DNA of 21,330 nt from a virus, in IMG/VR virus record IMGVR_UViG_3300033149_006626, positions 1 to 21,330 of that record; one strand, given 5' to 3'. Below are positions 6,230-11,194 of the stretch, one piece after another. Position numbers and translations under genes: made by a program. The notes beneath the pieces are model-generated. The model ran no database searches, was not told the DNA's origin, and saw nothing but the letters and a program-made list of their open reading frames with translations. Numbering within the stretch: the first letter of the stretch is position 1; each line of letters starts with the position of its first letter.

Positions 6230-6532
6230 TTGAAAATCTACCATGGCAAGTTAACTAAAGACAAAGTCGGCGGCCAGGTCATCACGGTCACGGACGGCAA
6301 TCGCGAGTATCCTCTGAAACACATCGAAAGGCACAGCCCCGACGGGTTCAACTGGGGATACGGAGGATCGGGCCCAGCAGACACTGCCCTCTCCATCCTC
6401 ACAGATTGCCTCGGCTCCAAACAAGCCGAGGCTCTCCACCAACTGTTCAAATGGGCTTATGTGGCTATGTGGTCAGACCAGTTCCAGATTACAGAGAAAG
6501 AAATTCGCGATTGGGCACGGCCATTAACTTAA
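6230..6532 (+). CDS. DUF6166-type protein
   Basis: The protein has 100 residues from TTG 6230, with GAGAAAGGCG just upstream. A GTG at 6176 is in frame but lies inside the hairpin element, so 6230 is preferred. It opens with IYHGKL, and FNWGYGGSGPADTALSIL (about 39-56) is the hallmark segment I associate with the DUF6166 family of phage and bacterial proteins. It ends with a W-x-D-Q-F and DWA-type helix. The family has no established biochemical role that I can cite. Its leader is the second hairpin element, so expression may be RNA-regulated. Confidence 0.75.
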   Translation: MKIYHGKLTKDKVGGQVITVTDGNREYPLKHIERHSPDGFNWGYGGSGPADTALSILTDCLGSKQAEALHQLFKWAYVAMWSDQFQITEKEIRDWARPLT

Positions 6533-6548
6533 AACAAGGAGCGATCTC

Positions 6549-6716
6549 ATGATTCACATTTTTCAACCCTTCACAGGCTTGAAGGCTATCGGGCTATTTC
6601 TGCTCCTCGAAGGAATAGCCTCCGTTCTCAACTCCAGGCAAGTTCACCAAAAAGGCTATGACCTCCTCAGGATGATCAGGATCATAGCGGGATGTTTTCT
6701 TTTGTTCGGTGCTTGA
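6549..6716 (+). CDS. Small hydrophobic, probably membrane protein
   Basis: The frame has 55 codons. AAGGAG at 6536-6541 lies 7 nt before ATG 6549. Two hydrophobic segments (about residues 12-27 and 42-55) are joined by a polar loop, consistent with a short two-pass or hairpin membrane protein. The second segment ends at the C-terminus. It lies between the DUF6166 gene and the replication initiator. Without lysis neighbours a holin is not supported. Function unknown. Confidence 0.55.
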   Translation: MIHIFQPFTGLKAIGLFLLLEGIASVLNSRQVHQKGYDLLRMIRIIAGCFLLFGA

Positions 6717-6740
6717 GATAAATCAAATAAGGAACTAACA

Positions 6741-7541
6741 TTGTCTCACAAAAATCCCGATATCTACAAAGATGGACATATCGATATCGCTCATCCCGTT
6801 GCCAGGAAATGGGCACAATATAGGTTAAGCGGACAGGAATGGCAAGTCCTCTGGGTAATCATCGAAAAGACCTGGGGCTGGCATAAATCCTGGGATAAAA
6901 TATCCTTAAAACAATTTTACAAACTAACACAAATGAAGAAACCCAGCATCATCCGAGCACTACACAAATTAGAGAAGAAAAAAATCGTTAGCAAAAAAGC
7001 TAACAAAAACCCATACAGTTGGCATATCAACAGCCATACAGACAATTGGAAACCCGTTAGCAAAAAAGCTAACGTTAGCAAAAAAGCTAACGGCGTTAGC
7101 AATATTGCTAACGTTCGAGCTCGGAAACGCAAAACAGACAAGGCACAGCGAATCCCTAAAGAAACTATTACAAAAGAACTAAGTTCTAGTACTTATACAT
7201 ATAGTCTCTTCGAGTTCTGGAATTCGCTCCAAATCATCGTTCACAAGAACGTCAAGAAACACGAATCGGCTCTAAAATCTATTCTTACAGACTTCTCGCT
7301 CGAAGAAGTCAAGAAGTCCATGCAAAATTACGCCACGGTAGTGAAAGGCCAACAATACTTCTTTAATTACCGTTGGACCCTCTCGGAGTTTCTATCTCGA
7401 GGGTTCGACAAGTTCAGGGACGTCAACAAACCCCTGGAAAACTATCTAAAAACAGGAGATAAAAACCATGCAAGCAACCAACGAAATACTAAAAAAGGCT
7501 GGGAGGAATCGGATAAATACCGAGGGCTCTACGATGTATAG
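6741..7541 (+). CDS. Phage replication initiator, lambda O-like
   Basis: The protein has 266 residues from TTG 6741, with AAGGA upstream. Residues about 14-85 match the N-terminal winged-helix domain of phage replication protein O: a GHIDIAHPVA opening, then LSGQEWQVLWVIIEKTWGWHK, a DKISLKQF helix and a recognition segment. O proteins bind iterons at the phage origin and recruit the helicase-loader complex. Residues 83-124 consist of repeated VSKKAN/VSNIAN units encoded by the iterons at 6987-7112, so the origin lies inside the gene as in lambda. The C-terminal half is variable, as expected of a partner-binding domain. The next gene, a helicase loader, overlaps its 3' end and corresponds to lambda P in position. 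Confidence 0.88.
   Translation: MSHKNPDIYKDGHIDIAHPVARKWAQYRLSGQEWQVLWVIIEKTWGWHKSWDKISLKQFYKLTQMKKPSIIRALHKLEKKKIVSKKANKNPYSWHINSHTDNWKPVSKKANVSKKANGVSNIANVRARKRKTDKAQRIPKETITKELSSSTYTYSLFEFWNSLQIIVHKNVKKHESALKSILTDFSLEEVKKSMQNYATVVKGQQYFFNYRWTLSEFLSRGFDKFRDVNKPLENYLKTGDKNHASNQRNTKKGWEESDKYRGLYDV
6987..7112 (+). repeat. Replication origin iterons inside the initiator gene
   Basis: Four 18-bp palindromic copies of GTTAGC-N6-GCTAAC lie at 6987-7004, 7056-7073, 7074-7091 and 7095-7112. The first three have an A6 centre and the last has AATATT. Copies 2 and 3 abut and copy 4 follows after 3 bp; copy 1 lies 51 bp upstream. An A/T-rich stretch (about 7157-7204) follows, resembling the iteron-plus-AT-rich arrangement of lambda ori. 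This is the likely binding array for the protein encoded here. Confidence 0.85.
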
Positions 7542-8256
7542 TTGTTCCATCTGTGGAAAACCCTTATCCTGGGACGAGTTCCAGGACTCCTCATTGCCTT
7601 TTCCCTGTTGTCACCAATGTCGGCCCCAAGCTCTGAAAGAATACCATCGCTCCAGACTCGCTCGTCTCCGCTCTAACATCACATCTCACCTCGCCCGAGC
7701 CGGAGTCCCTCCAAAATATTTAAACTCCAGCCTAGACAATTTCGAAACCACCGGGGGACGGAAAAAGTACCGCGACGCAGTTCAATCCTGGGTCAACCAA
7801 TATCCTTCGCAAGGTCTCTTTCTCACTGGCCCAAACGGCTCCGGCAAAACCCATCTTGCCATCGCTGCCACGAGGGAGATCATTCTTTCAGGTGAAACCA
7901 ATTGTAAGTTCGTCAAGGTTCCACATCTGCTCTTCCAGATCAGGAAAGCGCTCCGTTCAGATATTCCAGATGCCGAAGAAACTATTATAAAGCAGTACCT
8001 GAACGCCAAACTTCTTCTTCTTGACGAACTTGGAGTTGAGAAAACTACTGCCTGGACCTTACAAACTCTGTATCTTATTATCGACGGCCGCGACTCTCAC
8101 ATGATGCCCACGATCATCACCTCCAACCTTTCTCTCCAGGGCATCGAGGACGCGCTTGATCCCCGCTTCGCTTCTCGCATCGTAGGAATGTGCTCCCTTC
8201 TCACGCTCAATTGCCCTGACTGGAGACTTCAGACACACACTCCAAGAAAATTGTAG
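7468..8256 (+). CDS. DnaC/IstB-type AAA+ helicase loader with N-terminal zinc motif
   Basis: The protein has 262 residues from ATG 7468 (AGGAG at 7454-7458). ATG 7534, just upstream of the previous stop, is an alternative that would remove 22 residues. An N-terminal CSIC (26-29) plus CC..C (47-51) suggests a zinc-binding module. The AAA+ core has Walker A GPNGSGKT (121-128), Walker B LLLLDE (182-187), sensor 1 TSN (218-220) and an arginine-finger segment DPRFASR (231-237). DnaC-family loaders place the replicative helicase on origin DNA melted by the initiator, using ATP. Its order after an O-like gene with embedded iterons matches the lambda O/P logic, with a DnaC-type loader in place of P. 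Confidence 0.92.
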   Translation: MQATNEILKKAGRNRINTEGSTMYSCSICGKPLSWDEFQDSSLPFPCCHQCRPQALKEYHRSRLARLRSNITSHLARAGVPPKYLNSSLDNFETTGGRKKYRDAVQSWVNQYPSQGLFLTGPNGSGKTHLAIAATREIILSGETNCKFVKVPHLLFQIRKALRSDIPDAEETIIKQYLNAKLLLLDELGVEKTTAWTLQTLYLIIDGRDSHMMPTIITSNLSLQGIEDALDPRFASRIVGMCSLLTLNCPDWRLQTHTPRKL

Positions 8257-8293
8257 TTTTCTCCACAAATCGCTAACTTATATCTTTCAAAAG

Positions 8294-8311
8294 AAAAGTT
8301 TCTAACTTTTT
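8294..8311 (+). terminator. Weak A/T-rich hairpin after the replication genes
   Basis: AAAAGTT (8294-8300) and AACTTTT (8304-8310) form a 7-bp stem with a 3-nt loop whose 3' arm ends in T. It lies about 40 nt after the helicase-loader stop. The low GC content makes it a poor terminator. Confidence 0.3.
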
Positions 8312-8477
8312 CAACAATCAAAACACATACTAAAACAACTCCAACAAAGTAGCCGACCAACCTCTCTCTCATGAGTTCATCACTACTTCTCAACCCATCA
8401 CTACCTCATCTCCTCCACAACCACCCCATAGAGATAAGCAGCTCGCTTCAACCACTCCACCTCCCCCAAGGTTCTAT

Positions 8478-8529
8478 CTGAACAAGGGGGGCTACCTGAA
8501 CAAAAGGGGGGCTACCTGAACAAGGGGGG
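8478..8529 (+). repeat. Three tandem CTGAACAA-G6 units
   Basis: Units CTGAACAAGGGGGGCTAC (8478-8495) and a 20-nt version with two more A (8496-8515) are followed by a third CTGAACAAGGGGGG (8516-8529). Each carries a G6 tract, so the three tracts can compete for the single C5 tract at 8544-8548, or join with GGG at 8538-8540 in a long-loop G-quadruplex. Confidence 0.85.
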
Positions 8530-8556
8530 CCCTTCTTGGGTGGCCCCCTTCTTCTA
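8522..8556 (+). terminator. Possible terminator hairpin
   Basis: AAGGGGG (8522-8528) pairs with CCCCCTT (8544-8550). CCC-TTCTT-GGG (8530-8540) forms the inner stem. The U-rich but C-interrupted tail CTTCTTCT follows, so termination may be partial. Confidence 0.4.
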
Positions 8557-8600
8557 CTATGGGAGTCTACCCAGCGGTAGGCCCTCTTTTCAAAGGTCAG

Positions 8601-8657
8601 GGTTCTCTCACCTCCCTTTCCACTGAAGGGGGTTTTGGTCTGTATGTGTGGAAGGCA
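8601..8657 (+). repeat. Duplicated terminator module, copy A
   Basis: GGTTCTCTCACCTCC (8601-8615) and the 30-nt segment 8628-8657 recur at 8958-8972 and 8980-9009, the latter with one mismatch. The stem CTCCCTTTC/GAAGGGGG (about 8613-8632, with G-U pairs) followed by TTTT looks like a moderate intrinsic terminator. The downstream GTCTGTATGTGTGGAAGGCA is kept in both copies although termination would occur before it. Confidence 0.7.
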
Positions 8658-8789
8658 GTTCAGACGAACATATCCTTTGCACCCTCCCCACTATTGATGT
8701 ATCCACCTCCCCTCGATGGGAGCTCCAACCTCTCCTGGTACATACATGACTATACGATTGTACATACCTCCCTCCCCTATAGAATCAGA

Positions 8790-8873
8790 TCCGCTGCCTG
8801 CTCACATGGTACCAACCAAAGGATGGAAACAGGTCCGCTGCCTGCTCACATGGTACCAACCAAAGGATGGAAA
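8790..8873 (+). repeat. Two tandem 40-bp identical units with hairpin motif
   Basis: Positions 8790-8829 and 8834-8873 are identical over 40 bp (period 44). Each contains TGGT-ACCA-ACCA (8807-8818 in the first), a small tetraloop hairpin, followed on the 3' side by AAGGA and TGG. The same hairpin-plus-AAGRA motif recurs at 8877-8927, 9273-9328 and 9352-9403. Confidence 0.85.
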
Positions 8874-8876
8874 TAC

Positions 8877-8927
8877 CGAGCCGCGCGCTCCACCTGGTCC
8901 TAACCAAAGAATGGAAAAGGCGGCTCG
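8877..8927 (+). ncRNA. Stem-loop with the TGGT/ACCA-AAGRA motif
   Basis: CGAGCCGC (8877-8884) pairs perfectly with GCGGCTCG (8920-8927). Inside are TCCA/TGGA (8889-8892/8912-8915), a 2x5 internal loop (CC / AAGAA) and TGGT-CCTA-ACCA (8895-8906). It is a diverged third copy of the motif in the two upstream 40-bp repeats, now within a closed stem. Confidence 0.6.
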
Positions 8928-8957
8928 CCGGCGCTAATCCTCTTTTTTCTCCCTTCA

Positions 8958-9009
8958 GGTTCTCTCACCTCCCCCGAAAGGGGGTTTTTGTCTGTATGTG
9001 TGGAAGGCA
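8958..9009 (+). terminator. Duplicated terminator module, copy B
   Basis: CCCCC-GAAA-GGGGG (8971-8984) with a stable GNRA tetraloop is followed by TTTTT (8985-8989), a good intrinsic terminator on the + strand. The flanks match copy A at 8601-8657. Confidence 0.75.
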
Positions 9010-9017
9010 AAACAAAG

Positions 9018-9055
9018 GAGGGGCGGATAGCTGGACGCTATCCGCCCCTTCTTTT
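9018..9055 (+). terminator. Strong intrinsic terminator with TGGAC loop
   Basis: GGGGCGGATAGC (9020-9031) and its perfect 12-bp complement (9037-9048) enclose the loop TGGAC and are followed by TTCTTTT. The same stem and loop recur at 9806-9846. Confidence 0.85.
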
Positions 9056-9206
9056 AAGTTCATCTCACCCTCAACTCCGCTTCGTTCCTCCCAAACAGCA
9101 TCTCACCTTAAAGTTATCTCGTCCCTCTACATGCTGATTGGGAGGACTCGCTCGTTCTTGAGCCCTCGTCCTAGATGTCCCCTCTTCCTACCCCCCAATA
9201 TCGGAG

Positions 9207-9252
9207 CTCGCACTGGATATCACCTTCAGGAGAAGGTCATATCCAGAGCGAG
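9207..9252 (+). ncRNA. Long hairpin with TTC-AGGA-GAA tip
   Basis: CTCGC/GCGAG (9207-9211/9248-9252), CTGGATAT/ATATCCAG (9213-9220/9239-9246) and ACCTTC/GAAGGT (9222-9227/9232-9237) stack with single mismatches into a 19-bp arm. The loop is AGGA. The tip TTCAGGAGAA recurs in the hairpin at 10263-10285. Confidence 0.65.
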
Positions 9253-9272
9253 ATGATCACACCCACCAACCA

Positions 9273-9328
9273 GGCGATAATCAGATCGCACATATGGCAC
9301 ACCAAAGGAGAGCGAACTGATTATCGCC
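9273..9328 (+). ncRNA. Long hairpin with GG-loop-CC AAAGGA motif
   Basis: GGCGATAATCAG (9273-9284) pairs with 9317-9328 over 12 bp. An A-A mismatch follows, then TCGC/GCGA (9286-9289/9312-9315). The inner loop has TGG-CACA-CCA (9295-9304) followed by AAGGAGA. Confidence 0.65.
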
Positions 9329-9351
9329 CCACCCATCTCACTCCAGTCGGA

Positions 9352-9403
9352 CGGTAGAACTTTCGCATATCGGTCGCACCAAAGAAGAGCGAAAGTTCTA
9401 CCG
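9352..9403 (+). ncRNA. Long hairpin with GGT-loop-ACC AAAGAA motif
   Basis: CGGTAGAACTTTCGC (9352-9366) pairs perfectly with 9389-9403 (15 bp). The apical region has GGT-CGC-ACC (9372-9380) followed by AAAGAAGA. It is the same layout as the hairpin at 9273-9328, with different stem sequence. Confidence 0.7.
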
Positions 9404-9601
9404 CCCTCCTTCACCTTCACTACCTACCAAACCACTCGCCAACTAAAAAAGAACGTGGCTCGCTCTTCTCTCTCCACTTCTACATCCCCACAACCCAACT
9501 CCCCAGGTCTATCTTTCCTCCCCCCGCTATCCACCACAACCCAACCCCACCACCATCTCTCACCTCCGACACGGTCCGGCGGGCCTCAAAAGTCAAGAAA
9601 G

Positions 9602-9635
9602 CCTCAGGGCATTCCCCTCCGTCGCTGAGGATGCT
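9602..9635 (+). ncRNA. Possible H-type pseudoknot
   Basis: CCTCAG (9602-9607) pairs with CTGAGG (9625-9630). GGCAT (9608-9612) in the loop pairs with ATGCT (9631-9635) directly after the stem, with one G-U. The geometry fits a compact pseudoknot; no folding program was run. Confidence 0.4.
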
Positions 9636-9805
9636 CTTTGAAATATTCTGCTCGGTCTCCTCACTACGGGGAAAATTTAAACTCGTCGCTATCGCTCCTC
9701 AAACAGAAATTTTTCTTTTTCCTCCGTTCGGAGGCCTCGTTAAGGTAGACCATCCAATGCGCCTTCGGGCAAAAGCCCTTCGGCCGCGAAGCAAGTTCAT
9801 CGGAA

Positions 9806-9846
9806 GGGCGGATAGCTGGACGCTATCCGCCCCTTCTTTTTTTTTT
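9806..9846 (+). terminator. Strong intrinsic terminator with TGGAC loop, second copy
   Basis: GGGCGGATAGC (9806-9816), loop TGGAC and an 11-bp complement (9822-9832) are followed by CTTC and ten T (9837-9846). It is nearly identical to the terminator at 9018-9055. The hairpin CCTCC-GTTC-GGAGG (9721-9734) lies upstream. Confidence 0.85.
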
Positions 9847-9970
9847 AGTTCACCCCCATAAGACCATCTCACCGAAAGGTGTCCCATCTTTTATCCAAGC
9901 CCCACCAAGTCGGGTTCTTTTCTCCCTCCCTTGCAACGGCCTTGCTGAACGCAAGGCCTAAAAAGGAATA

Positions 9971-10017
9971 GCCGAGCTGGAGACCCTCGCCTGGACGGCT
10001 TCGGTCTCCAGCTCGGC
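9971..10017 (+). ncRNA. 15-bp hairpin with apical TGGAC loop
   Basis: GCCGAGCTGGAGACC (9971-9985) pairs perfectly with 10003-10017. At the tip, GCC-TGGAC-GGC (9989-9999) presents the same five-base loop as the two terminators at 9018 and 9806, but here only TTAATTT follows. Confidence 0.65.
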
Positions 10018-10069
10018 CTTAATTTCCATCCCCAAGAGACAAACAAAGACCCTCTTTCACCACCGCCCT

Positions 10070-10092
10070 ATAACATAAATATTTTATGTTAT
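10070..10092. promoter_or_regulatory. A/T-rich 10-bp palindrome
   Basis: ATAACATAAA (10070-10079) and TTTATGTTAT (10083-10092) are perfect inverted repeats around TAT. It could be a protein-binding site or a weak hairpin; no adjacent promoter is visible. Confidence 0.5.
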
Positions 10093-10096
10093 CCTT

Positions 10097-10196
10097 CGAG
10101 GCCGTCGTGCCTCTCGGCTCTTTCCCTCTCTTCGTCGCAGAGCTCCTCGATAGTCGAGCCTTCAAGGCATCTTTTATAAAAGGATCGACGGCCTCG
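10097..10196 (+). ncRNA. Nested long-range stem structure
   Basis: CGAGGCCGTCG (10097-10107) pairs perfectly with CGACGGCCTCG (10186-10196), 78 nt apart. Nested inside are TGCCT/AGGCA (10108-10112/10165-10169) and GGCTC/GAGCC (10116-10120/10156-10160). CTCGA-TAG-TCGAG (10146-10158) competes with the innermost stem. Confidence 0.55.
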
Positions 10197-10241
10197 TGAG
10201 GACGGGCTATTTACTCTCATAATCCCGCTCCGCCCCCTTCA

Positions 10242-10258
10242 CATAATACCGTATTATG
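10242..10258. promoter_or_regulatory. 8-bp palindrome, operator-like
   Basis: CATAATAC (10242-10249) and GTATTATG (10251-10258) flank a single C. The symmetry and length suit a dimeric repressor site, but no promoter element overlaps it. Confidence 0.4.
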
Positions 10259-10262
10259 CGAA

Positions 10263-10285
10263 CCTAATTTCAGGAGAAATTTAGG
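10263..10285 (+). ncRNA. Hairpin with TTC-AGGA-GAA tip, second copy
   Basis: CCTAATTTC (10263-10271) pairs with GAAATTTAGG (10276-10285) with one bulge and an AGGA loop. The ten-base tip equals that of the hairpin at 9207-9252. Confidence 0.5.
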
Positions 10286-10315
10286 CAAAGGGGGGCTCTT
10301 CGTAACCCATAGCTT

Positions 10316-10350
10316 GGGGCGGCCTTGCCTTCGGCGATATCGGCCGCCCC
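10316..10350 (+). ncRNA. GC-rich hairpin
   Basis: GGGGCGGCC (10316-10324) pairs with GGCCGCCCC (10342-10350). TTGCC-TTC-GGCGA (10325-10337) forms the inner stem. No T tract follows, so it is not a terminator. Confidence 0.6.
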
Positions 10351-10365
10351 GAAAACACTCCAAAG

Positions 10366-10420
10366 CCCACCCACCGTGACCCCACCAAGTTGCCCCCACA
10401 CCCTCCAGACAAAACCATCC
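10366..10420. repeat. Imperfect direct repeat of about 55 bp, copy 1
   Basis: The segment beginning CCCACCCACCGTGACC (10366) matches 10790-10844 with scattered substitutions. The two copies lie on either side of the structured RNA at 10472-10675, suggesting duplication around that unit. Confidence 0.6.
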
Positions 10421-10471
10421 TTAAGGTCTTTTAAAAAGGTATCCCCCCTGCCATCCCCCACCAAACACATA

Positions 10472-10675
10472 CGGGCGAGAAGCAAGAATTAAAGGAAATC
10501 TTGCGTTTGGTTGCCCCCTACGCTCACTCGTGCGCTCGGCCTCTCGTTCTCCTCTAATTTTAACCCAGATGACACGAGAGGCCTCCCGCCATCTCGCTCG
10601 CCCAAACCTGGGTGTCAAGCAAGATTTCCCTTAATTCTTCTCTAATAAAGATCCCGTAGGAATGCTTCTCGCCCG
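10472..10675 (+). ncRNA. Large structured RNA of about 204 nt with likely pseudoknot
   Basis: The basal stem CGGGCGAGAAGC (10472-10483) pairs perfectly with 10664-10675. A second stem, 10484-10504 with 10619-10639, has 20 pairs and one A-C mismatch. Between their 3' strands is a 24-nt bulge. Inside are GTTTGG/CCAAAC (10505-10510/10602-10607) and the 10-bp stem GGCCTCTCGT/ACGAGAGGCC (10538-10547/10574-10583). Its loop carries CCCAG (10564-10568), complementary to CTGGG (10608-10612) beyond the inner helix. The extent and nesting far exceed chance. Confidence 0.75.
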
Positions 10676-10685
10676 AATCCCGTCC

Positions 10686-10702
10686 GCCCCCCCAAGGGGG
10701 GC
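10686..10702 (+). ncRNA. G/C-run hairpin
   Basis: GCCCCCC (10686-10692) pairs with GGGGGGC (10696-10702) around CAA. No T tract follows. Confidence 0.45.
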
Positions 10703-10739
10703 TCCCAGTATCCACCCTCAAACCTTCTTCCCGTAATCT

Positions 10740-11132
10740 CACCCCTGTTTTTTCTCTGCACCAAACCCAACTACCCAACCTCCCTTCCCCCCACCCACCG
10801 TGACCCTCCAAGTGACCCCTACACCCCCAAAACAGAACCACTCCAAAACCCCAACCTCCCCACAAACCATCCCCAGTTCCCGCTGCCCACCCACCGCAAG
10901 CACAATAGCAAAAACCATCACCCCACAACCAATCCACCTATCCTCACACCTTCTCCCCCGCCGTCCTCTATCTCCACATTCTCACATTTCCCCCAACTTC
11001 TTTCGCTAACCCACCAAAATCCCCCCCCACATCTCAGAAACTCTCCGTCAGACCAAAAACACGCGCCGGCTCCCAAACCCTCTCCCTCCCGCCTCTCCAG
11101 TCCCCTCCTGAACTCCGCTCCCATTCCCCCTC
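10740..11132 (+). promoter_or_regulatory. C-rich, G-poor tract, candidate Rho-loading region
   Basis: Nearly 400 nt have long runs of C/A/T and very few G, with no stems as strong as those upstream. C-rich, G-poor unstructured RNA is the known signature of Rho utilisation sites. Placed just before the late promoter, it could stop early transcripts from entering the terminase gene. This is inference from composition only. Confidence 0.4.
10790..10844. repeat. Imperfect direct repeat of about 55 bp, copy 2
   Basis: This segment matches 10366-10420. Both copies are extremely poor in G, and both run CCACCGTGACC, then CCAAGT, then CCCC-ACACCC. Confidence 0.6.
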
Positions 11133-11161
11133 TTGACAACCATCAAATTTTTGTGTATAAT
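11133..11161 (+). promoter_or_regulatory. Consensus sigma-70 promoter of the late genes
   Basis: TTGACA (11133-11138), a 17-bp spacer and TATAAT (11156-11161) match the bacterial housekeeping consensus at all twelve positions. The expected start is near 11168. The spacer end AAATTTTTGTG is almost the same as at the 18499 promoter. It drives terminase, portal and probably the large ligase gene. Confidence 0.92.
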
Positions 11162-11181
11162 GTCAGGAAAATGACCTGACA
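11161..11181. promoter_or_regulatory. Operator-like inverted repeat at the late transcription start
   Basis: TGTCAGG (11161-11167) and CCTGACA (11175-11181) flank 7 bp. The repeat begins at the last base of the -10 box, covers the predicted start and ends at the AAAGGAG ribosome binding site. A bound dimer would block initiation. The downstream protein begins with a helix-turn-helix, so autoregulation is possible. Confidence 0.6.
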
Positions 11182-11194
11182 AAGGAGCACTTCA

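Larger units (their letters stand above)
8257..11132 (+). other. 2.9-kb non-coding block dense in RNA-like structure
   Basis: No frame on either strand in this stretch has a good ribosome binding site, credible composition or recognisable motif. It holds at least fifteen stems of 7-21 bp, intrinsic terminators oriented for + strand transcription, duplicated segments and pyrimidine-rich, G-poor linkers (for example 9470-9580 and 10740-11130). No sigma-70 promoter comparable to those at 11133 and 18499 is visible in it, so any RNA would come from read-through of the replication operon or a promoter I cannot see. Individual elements are listed separately. Stretches not listed are C/T/A-rich linker in which I see nothing. 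Confidence 0.75.

Noticed and set aside
8790-8873. CRISPR array
   Set aside because: Only two 40-bp units with a 4-bp gap, no spacers and no cas genes.
8559-9861. Several + strand frames of 60-130 codons in the non-coding block
   Set aside because: They run through terminators, tandem repeats and hairpins, lack ribosome binding sites, and give low-complexity products with no domain features.
10217-11139. Reverse-strand frames up to 125 codons
   Set aside because: Their Gly/Trp/Arg-rich composition follows from the complement of C-rich DNA; they have no start signals and conflict with stems and the late promoter.
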